A stretch of DNA of 64,000 nt from Allorhizobium borbori (GCF_014196535.1 NZ_JACIDU010000017.1:1-64000); one strand, 5' to 3'; positions 8,050 through 17,197 are shown, numbered from the stretch's first letter. Translations and numbers: made by a program. The notes: a model not told the origin generated them from the letters alone.

Positions 8050-10542
8050 ATGATGAACCTTTCCGAATATCGCCGCACCGCCGCCCGGCTCGCCGACTAT
8101 TTGCCATGGGCCGCATTGCTCGGCTCCGGCGTCGTCTTGAACAAGGACGGCAGTTTTCAGAGGACCGCGAAGTTTCGCGGTCCCGATCTGGATTCCGCCG
8201 TCGCGGCCGAGCTGGTCGCCGTCGCCGGCCGCATCAATAACGCCGTGCGCCGCCTCGGCTCCGGCTGGAGCATCTTTGTTGAGGCGCAGCGCAGCGAGGC
8301 CGCGACCTATCCCGACAGCACCTTTCCCGATGCGGCATCGGCGCTGGTCGATGCCGAGCGCAAAGCCGGGTTCGAGGAAGCAGGCACGCATTTCGTGTCG
8401 GGCTATTTCCTGACCTTCCTCTGGCTGCCCCCGGCCGAGGAAGCCGCCCGCGCCGAAACATGGCTCTACGAGGGCCGCGAGAAAACCGGCGTGGACCCGT
8501 GGGAGCTGCTGCGCGGCTTCATCGACCGCACCGACCGCGTGTTGGCTTTGCTCGACGGCTTCATGCCCGAGTGCCGTTGGATGGATGATGGCGCGACGCT
8601 GACCTATCTCCACTCCACCATCTCGACCAACCGGCATCGCGTGCGCGTGCCCGAGGTGCCCATGCACCTCGATGCGCTGCTCGCCGACCAGCCCTTGACC
8701 GGCGGGCTGGAGCCGCGCCTTGGGACCAAGCATCTGCGCGTGCTGACCATCGTGGGATTCCCGACCGCGACGACGCCGGGCCTGCTCGACGAAATGAACC
8801 GCCTGCCGTTCCCCTACAGGTGGAGCACGCGCGCGATCCTGCTCGACAAGACCGACGCGACGCGGCTGCTGACCCGCATCCGCCGCCAATGGTTTGCGAA
8901 GCGCAAGAGCATCGCCGCGATCTTGAAAGAGGTGATGACCAACGAGGCGTCCGCGCTGGTGGACACCGACGCGGCCAACAAGGCGCTCGACGCCGACATG
9001 GCCTTGCAGGAACTCGGCGCGGACGTGGCGGGCATGGCCTATGTCACGGCCACCGTCACCGTATGGGATGCCGACCCGCGCCTAGCCGACGAGAAGCTGC
9101 GCCTGGTCGAGAAGATCGTTCAGGGGCGCGACTTCACCGCCATGCCCGAGAGCGTCAACGCGGTTGACGCATGGCTCGGCAGCCTGCCCGGACACGCCTA
9201 CGCCAATGTCCGCCAGCCGCCCATCAGCACATTGAATCTCGCCCACATGATCCCGCTGTCGGCGGTGTGGGCGGGGCCGGAACGGGACGAGCATTTCGGT
9301 GCGCCCCCTCTGCTCTTTGGAAAGACCGAAGGCTCAACCCCGTTCCGGTTGTCTTTGCATGTCGGCGACGTAGGGCACACCCTTGTCGTCGGCCCCACGG
9401 GCGCGGGCAAGAGCGTGCTGCTCGCCCTTATGGCCTTGCAGTTCCGGCGCTACGCCGGATCGCAGGTCTTCGCCTTCGACTTCGGCGGCAGCATCCGCGC
9501 CGCCGCGCTCGCCATGGGCGGCGACTGGCACGACCTTGGTGGCGGGCTGACAGAAGGGGCCGAGGCGTCCGTCTCGCTCCAGCCGCTCGCCCGCATCCAC
9601 GACACCTATGAACGCGCATGGGCGGCGGACTGGATCGCCGCCATCCTCATGCGGGAAGGCATCGCCATCACGCCCGAGGTCAAAGAGTATCTTTGGACGG
9701 CGCTGACTTCGCTGGCCTCGGCCCCGGTCGAGGAACGCACCATCACCGGCCTTGCGGTGCTGCTGCAATCCAACGATCTGAAACAGGCGCTCCGGCCGTT
9801 CTGCGTCGGCGGTGCCTATGGCCGGCTGCTCGACGCCGAAGCCGAACATCTCGGCTCGGCGGATGTGCAGGCGTTCGAGATCGAGGGCCTTGTCGGGACT
9901 GGAGCGGCCCCGGCCGTGCTGTCCTACCTGTTCCACCGCATCGGCGACCGGCTCGACGGGCGGCCGACGCTTCTCATCATAGATGAAGGCTGGCTTGCGC
10001 TGGACGACGAGGGTTTCGCCGGCCAGCTCCGCGAATGGCTGAAAACGCTCCGCAAAAAGAACGCCAGCGTCATCTTCGCCACGCAAAGCCTGTCCGACAT
10101 TGACGGCAGCAACATCGCGCCCGCGATCATCGAGAGCTGCCCGACGCGGCTTCTGCTGCCGAACGAGCGCGCCATCGAGCCGCAGATTACCGAGATTTAC
10201 CGGCGTTTCGGGTTGAATGACCGGCAGATCGAAATCCTCGCACGGGCCACGCCCAAGCGCGACTACTACTGCCAGTCGAGGCGCGGCAATCGCCTGTTCG
10301 AGCTTGGCCTGTCCGAAATCGGCCTCGCGCTCTGCGCCGCATCCGCCAAATCCGACCAGACGCTCATTGCACAGATCGTCGCCGAACACGGCCGCGACGG
10401 CTTCCTCGCCGCATGGCTACGCGCGCGCGGCGTCGAGTGGGCGGCCGAGCTGATCCCCAACCTCACCAATCTTGCCGACCGGCCGGAATCCGCCGCGCCG
10501 GCCCGGCTCGATACCCACCCCACACAGGAGATTCTTCCATGA
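8050..10542 (+). CDS. trbE: TrbE, VirB4-like conjugation ATPase
   Basis: 830 residues, full length. The N-terminal half (CagE/TrbE/VirB domain) is followed by Walker A VGPTGAGKSVLLAL near residue 447 and Walker B LLIIDEGWLALDD near residue 640. KKNASVIFATQSLSDI is the conserved segment after Walker B. TrbE energises assembly of the mating channel at the inner membrane. The start could be either of two adjacent ATGs (8050 or 8053). Its stop overlaps the trbJ start. Confidence 0.96.
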   Translation: MMNLSEYRRTAARLADYLPWAALLGSGVVLNKDGSFQRTAKFRGPDLDSAVAAELVAVAGRINNAVRRLGSGWSIFVEAQRSEAATYPDSTFPDAASALVDAERKAGFEEAGTHFVSGYFLTFLWLPPAEEAARAETWLYEGREKTGVDPWELLRGFIDRTDRVLALLDGFMPECRWMDDGATLTYLHSTISTNRHRVRVPEVPMHLDALLADQPLTGGLEPRLGTKHLRVLTIVGFPTATTPGLLDEMNRLPFPYRWSTRAILLDKTDATRLLTRIRRQWFAKRKSIAAILKEVMTNEASALVDTDAANKALDADMALQELGADVAGMAYVTATVTVWDADPRLADEKLRLVEKIVQGRDFTAMPESVNAVDAWLGSLPGHAYANVRQPPISTLNLAHMIPLSAVWAGPERDEHFGAPPLLFGKTEGSTPFRLSLHVGDVGHTLVVGPTGAGKSVLLALMALQFRRYAGSQVFAFDFGGSIRAAALAMGGDWHDLGGGLTEGAEASVSLQPLARIHDTYERAWAADWIAAILMREGIAITPEVKEYLWTALTSLASAPVEERTITGLAVLLQSNDLKQALRPFCVGGAYGRLLDAEAEHLGSADVQAFEIEGLVGTGAAPAVLSYLFHRIGDRLDGRPTLLIIDEGWLALDDEGFAGQLREWLKTLRKKNASVIFATQSLSDIDGSNIAPAIIESCPTRLLLPNERAIEPQITEIYRRFGLNDRQIEILARATPKRDYYCQSRRGNRLFELGLSEIGLALCAASAKSDQTLIAQIVAEHGRDGFLAAWLRARGVEWAAELIPNLTNLADRPESAAPARLDTHPTQEILP

Positions 10543-11315
10543 CCTATCCCAAGTTTGTCGGGGCTTCGGCCCTCGCGCTGGCGCTCGCAGTGCCCGTCGC
10601 GCTGTCGCCCATGCTGGCAAGCCCGGCCCATGCGCAATTCGGTTTCGGCCGGATCGTCTATGACCCGAGCAACTACGCGCAAAACCTGCTCACGGCAGCG
10701 CGCACGCTGGAGCAGATCAACAACCAGATCACCAGCCTCCAGAACGAGGCGCAGATGCTCATCAATCAGGCCCGCAATCTGGCGAGCCTGCCGTATTCGT
10801 CGCTCCAGCAGCTCCAGCAGAACGTGAGCCGGACGCAGCAGCTTCTTAGCCAAGCGCAGAACATCGCGTTCGAGGTCGGGCAGATCGACCAAGCGTTTCA
10901 ACAGCAATACGGCAACGTCTCGCTTTCGACGACCGACGCCCAGCTTGTCGCCGATGCGCGCAGCCGGTGGGAGAACACGGTCGGCGGCTTGCAGGACGCA
11001 ATGCGCGTGCAGGCGGGTGCGGTCGGCAACATCGACAGCAACCGCGCCGAGATGGCCGCGCTTGTCGGCCAGAGCCAAGGCGCGACCGGCGCGCTGCAAG
11101 CCACGCAGGCCGGCAACCAGCTTCTCGCGCTCCAGTCACAGCAGCTTTCCGATCTGATCGCGGTCATCTCGGCGAACGGCCGCGCCGACGCGCTGACCGA
11201 AGCCGAGCGCGCGACCGCCGCCGAACAGGGCCGCATCCAGCGCGAGCGTTTCCTGACGCCCGGCAGCGGCTATCAGCCGGGTAACGCGCAGATGTTCAAC
11301 AACGGCAACAACTGA
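10539..11315 (+). CDS. trbJ: TrbJ, VirB5-like minor pilus/tip protein
   Basis: 258 residues with a cleavable signal peptide (basic start, hydrophobic core, ASPAHA-Q near residue 33). The mature part is alpha-helical and rich in Gln and Ala with coiled-coil character, as in TrbJ/VirB5 proteins that sit at the pilus tip and mediate adhesion. AGGAG lies 8 bases upstream of the ATG, which overlaps the trbE stop. Confidence 0.92.
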   Translation: MTYPKFVGASALALALAVPVALSPMLASPAHAQFGFGRIVYDPSNYAQNLLTAARTLEQINNQITSLQNEAQMLINQARNLASLPYSSLQQLQQNVSRTQQLLSQAQNIAFEVGQIDQAFQQQYGNVSLSTTDAQLVADARSRWENTVGGLQDAMRVQAGAVGNIDSNRAEMAALVGQSQGATGALQATQAGNQLLALQSQQLSDLIAVISANGRADALTEAERATAAEQGRIQRERFLTPGSGYQPGNAQMFNNGNN

Positions 11316-11329
11316 CCGGGAGGCTCGCC

Positions 11330-11596
11330 ATGGACGGCAAGATGCTGGTCCGGCTCGGGGCCGTGGTGTTCGTTGCGATTGCCTTGACAGTGACCGCAAT
11401 CGACATGACGCGGAAGGACGAGCCTTCCGCGTCACGGCCGGCATCGGCCCTCCAGCCCCCGGCCGATCCCCTGCGCGAAACCCTGCGCCGTTGCCAGCAA
11501 CTCGGCGAGGCGGCGGCGAGCGACACCGACTGCCTCGCCGCATGGGCTGAATCCCGCGACCGCTTCCTCGGCCGTGACCGCAGCGAGGCGCGCTGA
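11330..11596 (+). CDS. trbK: TrbK-alt-like entry exclusion protein
   Basis: 88 residues: a single N-terminal membrane segment (VRLGAVVFVAIALTVTAIDM), a Pro- and Ala-rich linker, and a small domain with two cysteines (LRRCQQLGEAAASDTDCLAAW). Position between trbJ and trbL and this two-Cys layout match the alternative TrbK family, proposed to block redundant transfer into cells that already carry the element. Exclusion activity is inferred from family and position. GGGAGG lies 6 bases before the ATG. Confidence 0.8.
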   Translation: MDGKMLVRLGAVVFVAIALTVTAIDMTRKDEPSASRPASALQPPADPLRETLRRCQQLGEAAASDTDCLAAWAESRDRFLGRDRSEAR

Positions 11597-11598
11597 CC

Positions 11599-12954
11599 AT
11601 GGGAAACACGGGCGTCATCGACAATTTCCTCGGCGTATTCACGCGCTACATCGACAGCGGGTTCGGGCTGTTGTCTGGCGAAGTCGCCTTCATCGCTACC
11701 ACCCTGATCGTCATCGACGTGACGCTTGCCGCGCTCTTTTGGGCATGGGGCGCAGATGACGACATCATCGCTCGGCTGGTGAAGAAGACCCTTTTCGTGG
11801 GCGTCTTCGCCTACATCATCGGCAATTGGAACAACCTCGCCCGGATCGTCTTCGAGAGCTTCGCCGGCCTCGGTCTCATGGCGTCGGGCACCGGCTTTTC
11901 TGTCACCGGTCTGACGCGGCCGGGCCGCGTAGCGCAGACCGGCCTCGACGCCGGCCGCCCGCTGCTCGACTCCATTTCCGACCTGATGGGCTGGATCGCC
12001 TTCTTCGAGAACTTCATCCAGATCGCGTGCCTGCTGTTCGCATGGGCGCTCGTGGTGTTGGCCTTCTTCATCCTCGCCATCCAGCTTTTCGTGACCCTCA
12101 TCGAGTTCAAGCTGACCACGCTTGCCGGCTTCGTCCTCATCCCCTTCGGCCTGTTCGGCAAGACCGCCTTCATGGCCGAGAAGGTCTTGGGCAACGTGGT
12201 GTCCTCCGGCATCAAGGTTCTGGTGCTCGCCGTCATCATCGGTATCGGCAGCACCTTGTTTTCGCAATTCACGGCCGGTTTCGGCGGGGCGACCCCGACC
12301 ATCGACGACGCCATGGCGATTGTGCTGGCAGCTCTGTCGCTGCTCGGCCTCGGCATCTTCGGCCCCGGCATAGCAAACGGCATCGTTTCGGGCGGCCCGC
12401 AGCTCGGCGCGGGTGCTGCCGTGGGAACCGGGCTTGCGGTCGCAGGTGCAGGCGTCGCCGCTGGCGGCGGGGCCATGCTCGCCGCCAAAGGTGGTGCCGC
12501 TGCCCTGTCCGGCGGGGCCGCGGCCGTCCGCGGCGGCGCGGCCACCGCGGGCGCGGCGACCGCCGCCTATAGCGTCGGATCGCTTGGCCAGTCCGGCGCG
12601 GCAGGCGTCGCCTCCGGTCTCGGCGGCGTCGGCCGCGCAGCAGGTTCGGCCGCCATCTCACCCCTCAAACGCGCCGCCGCGCGGGCCAGCGAATCCGTCA
12701 AATCCAGCTTCTCCGAAGGTTCGAAGGCCGGATTCGGCGCAAGCGGCGGCAGCTCCACCATGGGAACGGTCGGCGGGAGCGATGCTGCGCCCGCATCGCC
12801 GGCACCATCCGCCGGTCCTCCGGCCTGGGCGCAGCGCATGCAGCGTTCGCAAGCCCTCAACCACGGCACGACCATGGCCGCCCATGCGGTGCGCTCCGGC
12901 GACAGCCACGGCTCCGGTTCCTCCATCAATCTTTCCGAAAGTGACCGCTCATGA
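11599..12954 (+). CDS. trbL: TrbL, VirB6-like polytopic channel protein
   Basis: 451 residues. The first about 270 residues contain five or six membrane segments (for example IATTLIVIDVTLAALFWAW and LAFFILAIQLFVTLIEF). Then comes a glycine/alanine-rich tract with repeated AA-GG units, and a Ser/Pro-rich hydrophilic tail. This is the standard TrbL/VirB6 plan of an inner-membrane channel subunit. The stop overlaps trbF as ATGA. Confidence 0.94.
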   Translation: MGNTGVIDNFLGVFTRYIDSGFGLLSGEVAFIATTLIVIDVTLAALFWAWGADDDIIARLVKKTLFVGVFAYIIGNWNNLARIVFESFAGLGLMASGTGFSVTGLTRPGRVAQTGLDAGRPLLDSISDLMGWIAFFENFIQIACLLFAWALVVLAFFILAIQLFVTLIEFKLTTLAGFVLIPFGLFGKTAFMAEKVLGNVVSSGIKVLVLAVIIGIGSTLFSQFTAGFGGATPTIDDAMAIVLAALSLLGLGIFGPGIANGIVSGGPQLGAGAAVGTGLAVAGAGVAAGGGAMLAAKGGAAALSGGAAAVRGGAATAGAATAAYSVGSLGQSGAAGVASGLGGVGRAAGSAAISPLKRAAARASESVKSSFSEGSKAGFGASGGSSTMGTVGGSDAAPASPAPSAGPPAWAQRMQRSQALNHGTTMAAHAVRSGDSHGSGSSINLSESDRS

Positions 12955-13640
12955 GCATCTTCAAACGACCAGCAACTCAATACGGCAAGACGCCGGAACC
13001 CGAGACGCCTTATCAGCGCGCCGCGCAAGTGTGGGACGAGCGTATCGGCTCGGCCCGCGTGCAGGCGCGGAACTGGCGGCTCATGGCCTTCGGCTCGCTG
13101 ATCCTCTCGGCCGGCTTCGCCTCTGCGCTGGTCTGGCAGTCCGCGCGTGGGACCGTGGTGCCTTGGGTCGTGCAGGTGGACAATCTCGGTCAGGCGCAGA
13201 CCGTCGCGCCAGCCAATGCCGACTATCGCCCGACCGATCCGCAGATTGCTTTCCATCTCGGCCGCTTCATCGAACAGGTCCGCGCGATCCCGGCCGACGC
13301 GATCATCGTCCGCCAGAACTGGCTTCGCGCCTATGAATGGACCACGGATCGCGGCGCGGCGGCATTGAACGATTACGCCCGCGCCAATGACCCTTTCACC
13401 AAGGTCGGCCGCCAACAGGTCGCCGTCGAGGTGTCCAGCGTCATCCGGGCCTCGCCCAACAGCTTCCGCGTCGCGTGGACGGAAAGGCATTTCGAGAACG
13501 GCCAGCTTTCCACCACGGAACGATGGACGGCCATCCTCACTATCGTCATCCAGCCGCCGCGCGACGCCGAGCGCCTGCGCGCCAATCCGCTGGGAATCTA
13601 CGTCAATGCAATTTCGTGGTCGCGGGAGATGAGCCAATGA
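12951..13640 (+). CDS. trbF: TrbF, VirB8-like channel protein
   Basis: 229 residues. A cytoplasmic N-terminus containing TPYQRAAQVWDERIGSARVQ is followed by one membrane segment (MAFGSLILSAGFASALVW), then a periplasmic NTF2-like VirB8 domain to the C-terminus (RWTAILTIVIQPPRDAERLR). VirB8-type proteins bridge the inner-membrane complex to the outer-membrane core. The stop overlaps the ATG at 13637 that would be the native start of trbG. Confidence 0.95.
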   Translation: MSIFKRPATQYGKTPEPETPYQRAAQVWDERIGSARVQARNWRLMAFGSLILSAGFASALVWQSARGTVVPWVVQVDNLGQAQTVAPANADYRPTDPQIAFHLGRFIEQVRAIPADAIIVRQNWLRAYEWTTDRGAAALNDYARANDPFTKVGRQQVAVEVSSVIRASPNSFRVAWTERHFENGQLSTTERWTAILTIVIQPPRDAERLRANPLGIYVNAISWSREMSQ

Positions 13641-13645
13641 AAACG

Positions 13646-14023
13646 TCAGCTTGCATCAATCACCTCGCTGATCTTTCCCTTGGAGATCATGAAGAACGAG
13701 GTGCCCGCTATCTCGATCTTCTGCCCAGCCTTCCAGCCGTTGGGCAGGTCGGCCTTGACCTTGGCGCGATAGCCGATGCGCACCGCTGCACGGTCCTCAA
13801 TGGCGATGCAGTCGAGAATTGTCTGTTCTCTTTCCGCAAACAATTCAACACCCTGTTCCGCCAACGCGCGAAATGCCTCAATCCCATGCGTCTCGTTCGT
13901 CACTTCTCCGTTCGATCTGTTGATAAACCGAACGTCGCCCGACAGGCAGTCGAGCATCGCCTGAACATTCATCGTGTTGTAGGCGTCGATATACCGGGCA
14001 ACAATCGTCGGGACAGTATCCAT
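13646..14023 (-). CDS. NTF2-like/SnoaL-fold protein inserted at the trbG start
   Basis: 125 residues, MDTVPTIVARYIDAYNTMNV onward, with the pattern of SnoaL-like or nuclear-transport-factor-2-like proteins: N-terminal helix with xYxxAYNxxD-like text, a DVRF strand, and a C-terminal KISEVIDAS strand. Such small barrels bind or convert hydrophobic ligands; no specific activity is visible. The minus-strand leader has GAGGAA 8 bases before the ATG. It is opposed to trbF and trbG and ends 9 bases after the native trbG ATG, so it is an insertion into the trb operon. Confidence 0.82.
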   Translation of the reverse strand: MDTVPTIVARYIDAYNTMNVQAMLDCLSGDVRFINRSNGEVTNETHGIEAFRALAEQGVELFAEREQTILDCIAIEDRAAVRIGYRAKVKADLPNGWKAGQKIEIAGTSFFMISKGKISEVIDAS

Positions 14024-14074
14024 CCTGTCAGTTCCTCACTACTAATCCTAAAGCCGCTATCGTATGCTATTTTT

Positions 14075-15037
14075 GTGACGGTCGTGGCAATCGCTTTGAC
14101 CGGCTGCGCCACCAATCGGATGCCGCAATTCAGCTATGACGCCAGCGTTCCGCCGCTGCCGACCGTGCAGGCGGCAGCAGTCGACAACACGCCCCGGCCG
14201 CTGCATGTGCCCCCGGCATGGACCGTGGCGCGGGGCGGTACGGCTGCCGGCACGCCGACCGGCCGCGTCGAGAACGCCAATGCAGCCGCCCGCGTCGAGC
14301 CGCGCCGCGAAGGCTACTACAACGCCATCCAGATATATCCGTGGTCGGAAGGCGCGCTCTATCAGGTCTATGCCGCAGTCGGGCAGATCACGACGATCGC
14401 GCTGGAGCCGGGCGAGAGCCTGACCGGCGCGGGGCCAATCGCGGCGGGCGACACCGCCCGCTGGATCATCGGCGACACGGAATCCGGTTCGGGCGCGAAC
14501 CGCCGCGTCCATATCCTCGTGAAGCCGACGCGACCCGACATCGCCACCAACCTTGTCGTCACCACCGACCGGCGCACCTACATGATCGAGCTGCGCGCCC
14601 GGGAATCGCTCTACATGCCCGCCGTCGCCTGGGCCTATCCCGCGACGCCCGGCCAGCGCCGCACCGTTCCGACAGCCCCGATCATCCCCGCCGAGGCGGC
14701 GCGGAACTATCGCTACGCCTTGCAGGTGCAGGGCGATAGCCCGCCATGGCGGCCCGTCTCCGTCTTCGACGATGGCCGCCGCGTCTATGTCGTCTTCCCG
14801 GCCGGGATCGTGCAGGGCGAGATGCCGCCCATCTTCGTGCTTGGCGCGAACGGCGAGCCGCAGATCGTCAACAGCCGAGTCCACCAGAACGTCCTGATCG
14901 TGGACCGCCTGTTCGGCGCGGCCGAGCTGCGCCTTGGCTCTGGCAGCCGCCAGCAGGTCGTCAGGATCGTCCGCACCAACCCGACGCAGGCCGCCGACGC
15001 GCAGCCCGCCAGCGCGACCGGAGGCTCCCCGTCATGA
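14075..15037 (+). CDS. trbG: TrbG, VirB9-like outer-membrane-complex lipoprotein, 5' end displaced by insertion
   Basis: From the in-frame GTG at 14075 this gives 320 residues. It starts with a short hydrophobic stretch and the lipobox LTGC, followed by the TrbG/VirB9 region (MPQFSYDASVPPLP, later MIELRARES and RTYM). The native start was probably the ATG at 13637 that overlaps the trbF stop. Between them lies the NTF2-like insert, yet the frame from 13637 to 15037 stays open (466 codons). The signal peptide now lacks its basic N-region unless translation begins at 13637. No ribosome site precedes 14075. TrbG is needed for the outer-membrane core, so export and function here are uncertain. 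Confidence 0.8.
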   Translation: MTVVAIALTGCATNRMPQFSYDASVPPLPTVQAAAVDNTPRPLHVPPAWTVARGGTAAGTPTGRVENANAAARVEPRREGYYNAIQIYPWSEGALYQVYAAVGQITTIALEPGESLTGAGPIAAGDTARWIIGDTESGSGANRRVHILVKPTRPDIATNLVVTTDRRTYMIELRARESLYMPAVAWAYPATPGQRRTVPTAPIIPAEAARNYRYALQVQGDSPPWRPVSVFDDGRRVYVVFPAGIVQGEMPPIFVLGANGEPQIVNSRVHQNVLIVDRLFGAAELRLGSGSRQQVVRIVRTNPTQAADAQPASATGGSPS

Positions 15038-16170
15038 CCGACAACACCATCACCGAAACCGCAGCCCCCATGCGGCTGCGCGCCGAGCCGCCGCGCGTCA
15101 CCCGCCTGTCCCGCAAGATGCTGGCGGGCGTCGGCGCGGTTGCGTTGCTCGGCATCGGCGGCGCACTCATCTATGCGCTCCAGACCCGCGACGGAGGGCC
15201 GGACGGCGGCGAACTCTACTCGACCGAGAACCGGCCCACGGCGGACGGCCTCGCCGGTCTGCCAAGCGACTATAGCGGGCCGGTGCTCGGCCCCGCGCTG
15301 CCCGGAGATTTGGGCCGTCCGATCCTCGACGCGCAGAACCGAGGGCAGCCCGTCGCACCGCCTACGATGGCGACGCCCGCCGTCGATCCCGCCGAGGAAC
15401 GCCGCCGCGCCGAGGAAGAAGCCGCGCGCTTAAGCAATGTGTTCTTCCAGTCCGGCCCGCGCACGGGATCGCCGGCAGGGACGGCCATGCCCAGCCTTGC
15501 CGGTCTTGGCCTCGGCGGACAGCCCGCGACGCAGGACCGGCACGCGGCTTTCCTCAATGGACCCGTGGACCGGCAGACTGTCGCGCCGGATCGTGTCGCG
15601 CCGCCGGCATCGCCCTACATCCTTCAGGCCGGGGCCGTGATTCCGGCCGCGCTCATCACCGGCATCCGTTCGGACCTGCCGGGCCAGATCACGGCTCAAG
15701 TGACCGAGAACGTCTATGACAGCCCGACCGGGTCGCTGCTGCTGATCCCGCAGGGAACGCGCATCATCGGCCAATACGATGACGGCGTGACCTTCGGCCA
15801 GCGAAGGGTGCTCTTGGTGTGGAACCGCCTGATCCTGCCGGGCGGCCGTTCCATCGTCCTTGAGCGTCTGCCGGGTGCGGACGCTTCCGGTTACGCCGGG
15901 CTTGAGGATGGCGTGGATTACCACTGGTGGGATCTGATGAAGGCCGCAGGGCTGTCCACGCTGCTCGCAGTCGGCACGGAACTGGCGACCAGCGACGAGG
16001 ACCGGCTTATCCGGGCCATCCGCGACGGGGCGCAGGATACCGTCAATCAGGCGGGGCAGCAGATCGTCCAGCGCCAGTTGCAGGTCGCACCGACGCTGAC
16101 CATCCGGCCCGGCTTCCCGGTCAGGATCATCGTCACCCGCGACCTTGTATTCGAACCGGCAGGAGGTTGA
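15034..16170 (+). CDS. trbI: TrbI, VirB10-like envelope-spanning protein
   Basis: 378 residues, start ATG overlapping the trbG stop. A short cytoplasmic N-terminus and one membrane segment (VGAVALLGIGGALIYAL, about residues 32-50) come first. A Pro-rich periplasmic linker follows, then the VirB10/TrbI domain from about residue 190 (ILQAGAVIPAALITGIRSDL, LLLIPQGTRIIGQYD). VirB10 proteins connect inner and outer membrane parts of the channel and respond to ATP. Complete by length. Confidence 0.95.
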   Translation: MTDNTITETAAPMRLRAEPPRVTRLSRKMLAGVGAVALLGIGGALIYALQTRDGGPDGGELYSTENRPTADGLAGLPSDYSGPVLGPALPGDLGRPILDAQNRGQPVAPPTMATPAVDPAEERRRAEEEAARLSNVFFQSGPRTGSPAGTAMPSLAGLGLGGQPATQDRHAAFLNGPVDRQTVAPDRVAPPASPYILQAGAVIPAALITGIRSDLPGQITAQVTENVYDSPTGSLLLIPQGTRIIGQYDDGVTFGQRRVLLVWNRLILPGGRSIVLERLPGADASGYAGLEDGVDYHWWDLMKAAGLSTLLAVGTELATSDEDRLIRAIRDGAQDTVNQAGQQIVQRQLQVAPTLTIRPGFPVRIIVTRDLVFEPAGG

Positions 16171-16172
16171 CC

Positions 16173-16394
16173 ATGACCAAGCTGAAACTCGGCCCGCTGC
16201 CCGACGACAAGCCCGTGAAGATCACCGTGGAGCTGCCTGCGCCACTTCACCGCGATCTGGTCGCCTATGCCGAGGTGCTGGCCCGCGAGAGCGGCCAGCC
16301 CGCCGCCGATCCCGTCAGGCTCATCGTGCCGATGCTGGAGCGGTTCATCGCAACGGATCGCGGCTTCGCCAAGGCACGGCGAGCCGCCAACTGA
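16173..16394 (+). CDS. DUF2274 family protein
   Basis: 73 residues: MTKLKLGPLPDDKPVKITVE, then a helical region LHRDLVAYAEVLARES. It has AGGAGG 6 bases before the ATG, inside the end of trbI. A gene of this family regularly closes the trb block in Tn4371-like elements. The basic, short beta-helix-helix appearance suggests a ribbon-helix-helix DNA-binding protein, but the function is unknown. The 135 bases after it (16395-16529) hold nothing I can recognise. Confidence 0.85.
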   Translation: MTKLKLGPLPDDKPVKITVELPAPLHRDLVAYAEVLARESGQPAADPVRLIVPMLERFIATDRGFAKARRAAN

Positions 16395-16529
16395 GTCCCA
16401 TCCCGGCAGGGGTGCCGCCAGCGCATAGGCGCAAATGCGGCACGCCACAGGCCGCCGACTGCCCTCCATGGTTCGCCTAATTCCGGGGCCTTGAGCGCCT
16501 CGGATTCCAACAGAACCAAGGAGGATTCC

Positions 16530-16847
16530 ATGTGCGCAGAGCGCCGCCGCGCCCGGAGAGGGCGACCGCGACAGTCGATCCCCGAACCACTTCCCGACGA
16601 TCTTTTCGACTACGCCGACGATCCTACGCCCGACGGCCGGACGCGAGCCGGCAACATGCCACTTCTCGGCCCGGATGGGCAGAGGATGCGTGTCACCGAC
16701 GACTGGCCCGAAGACATTCCCGTCACCGAAGCCGAGATTGACGTGTTCGAGCGTTGGTTCGGCGATGTGTTCGACGAACTCTTGAACCCGAGAAAGCCGA
16801 ATGACAGCTTGCAATACCTATCACAAACTGATAGGAAAAAGACGTGA
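16530..16847 (+). CDS. Hypothetical ICE protein, first gene of the recombinase unit
   Basis: 105 residues; start chosen at the ATG with AAGGAGG 5 bases upstream. The N-terminus is arginine-rich (ERRRARRGRPRQ), the rest acidic with PEDIPVTEAEIDVFERWFGD. I do not recognise a family. Its stop overlaps the GTG of the TumE-like gene, making it the first of four overlapping genes ending in the recombinase. Confidence 0.7.
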   Translation: MCAERRRARRGRPRQSIPEPLPDDLFDYADDPTPDGRTRAGNMPLLGPDGQRMRVTDDWPEDIPVTEAEIDVFERWFGDVFDELLNPRKPNDSLQYLSQTDRKKT

Positions 16848-17197
16848 GCGTGGATCGTGATCCAAGCCTCGACACGCTTCTGGACCTCGACGGACAGATG
16901 CTCTTTGTCGATCCCGAGGGCGGCCATTGGGTGAAGTTCGTCGTCACCCGCGTTCCGGCCTCGCCGGAAAAGCCGCACGGCCTCGATTATTCGCTCACGC
17001 TTCACGAGCCTTCGGGCGAACGGCTGGTCGGCTTCGACAATGCCCATCCGGTCGGCCGAGGCAGGCGCGGCGCGCCGATGGACCATCGGCACCGCTTTCA
17101 GACCGTGAAGCCTTACGCCTACGAGGATGCGGCCACGCTGCTGGCCGACTTCTGGCAGGCCGTGGACGCGGTATTGAAGGAACGAGGTGCCCTATGA
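16844..17197 (+). CDS. TumE-like (DUF6516-type) toxin
   Basis: 117 residues from a GTG that overlaps the preceding stop; a second in-frame GTG at 16850 is possible. The C-terminal part LVGFDNAHPVGRG through HRHRF to a terminal helix ADFWQAVDAVL matches my recollection of the TumE/DUF6516 toxin family, where a [YF]DNA-H...HRH-type pattern is conserved. The next gene is an HTH protein of the kind paired with it. Toxicity and target are not shown by sequence. Translational overlap on both sides suggests tight co-expression. Confidence 0.62.
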   Translation: MSVDRDPSLDTLLDLDGQMLFVDPEGGHWVKFVVTRVPASPEKPHGLDYSLTLHEPSGERLVGFDNAHPVGRGRRGAPMDHRHRFQTVKPYAYEDAATLLADFWQAVDAVLKERGAL

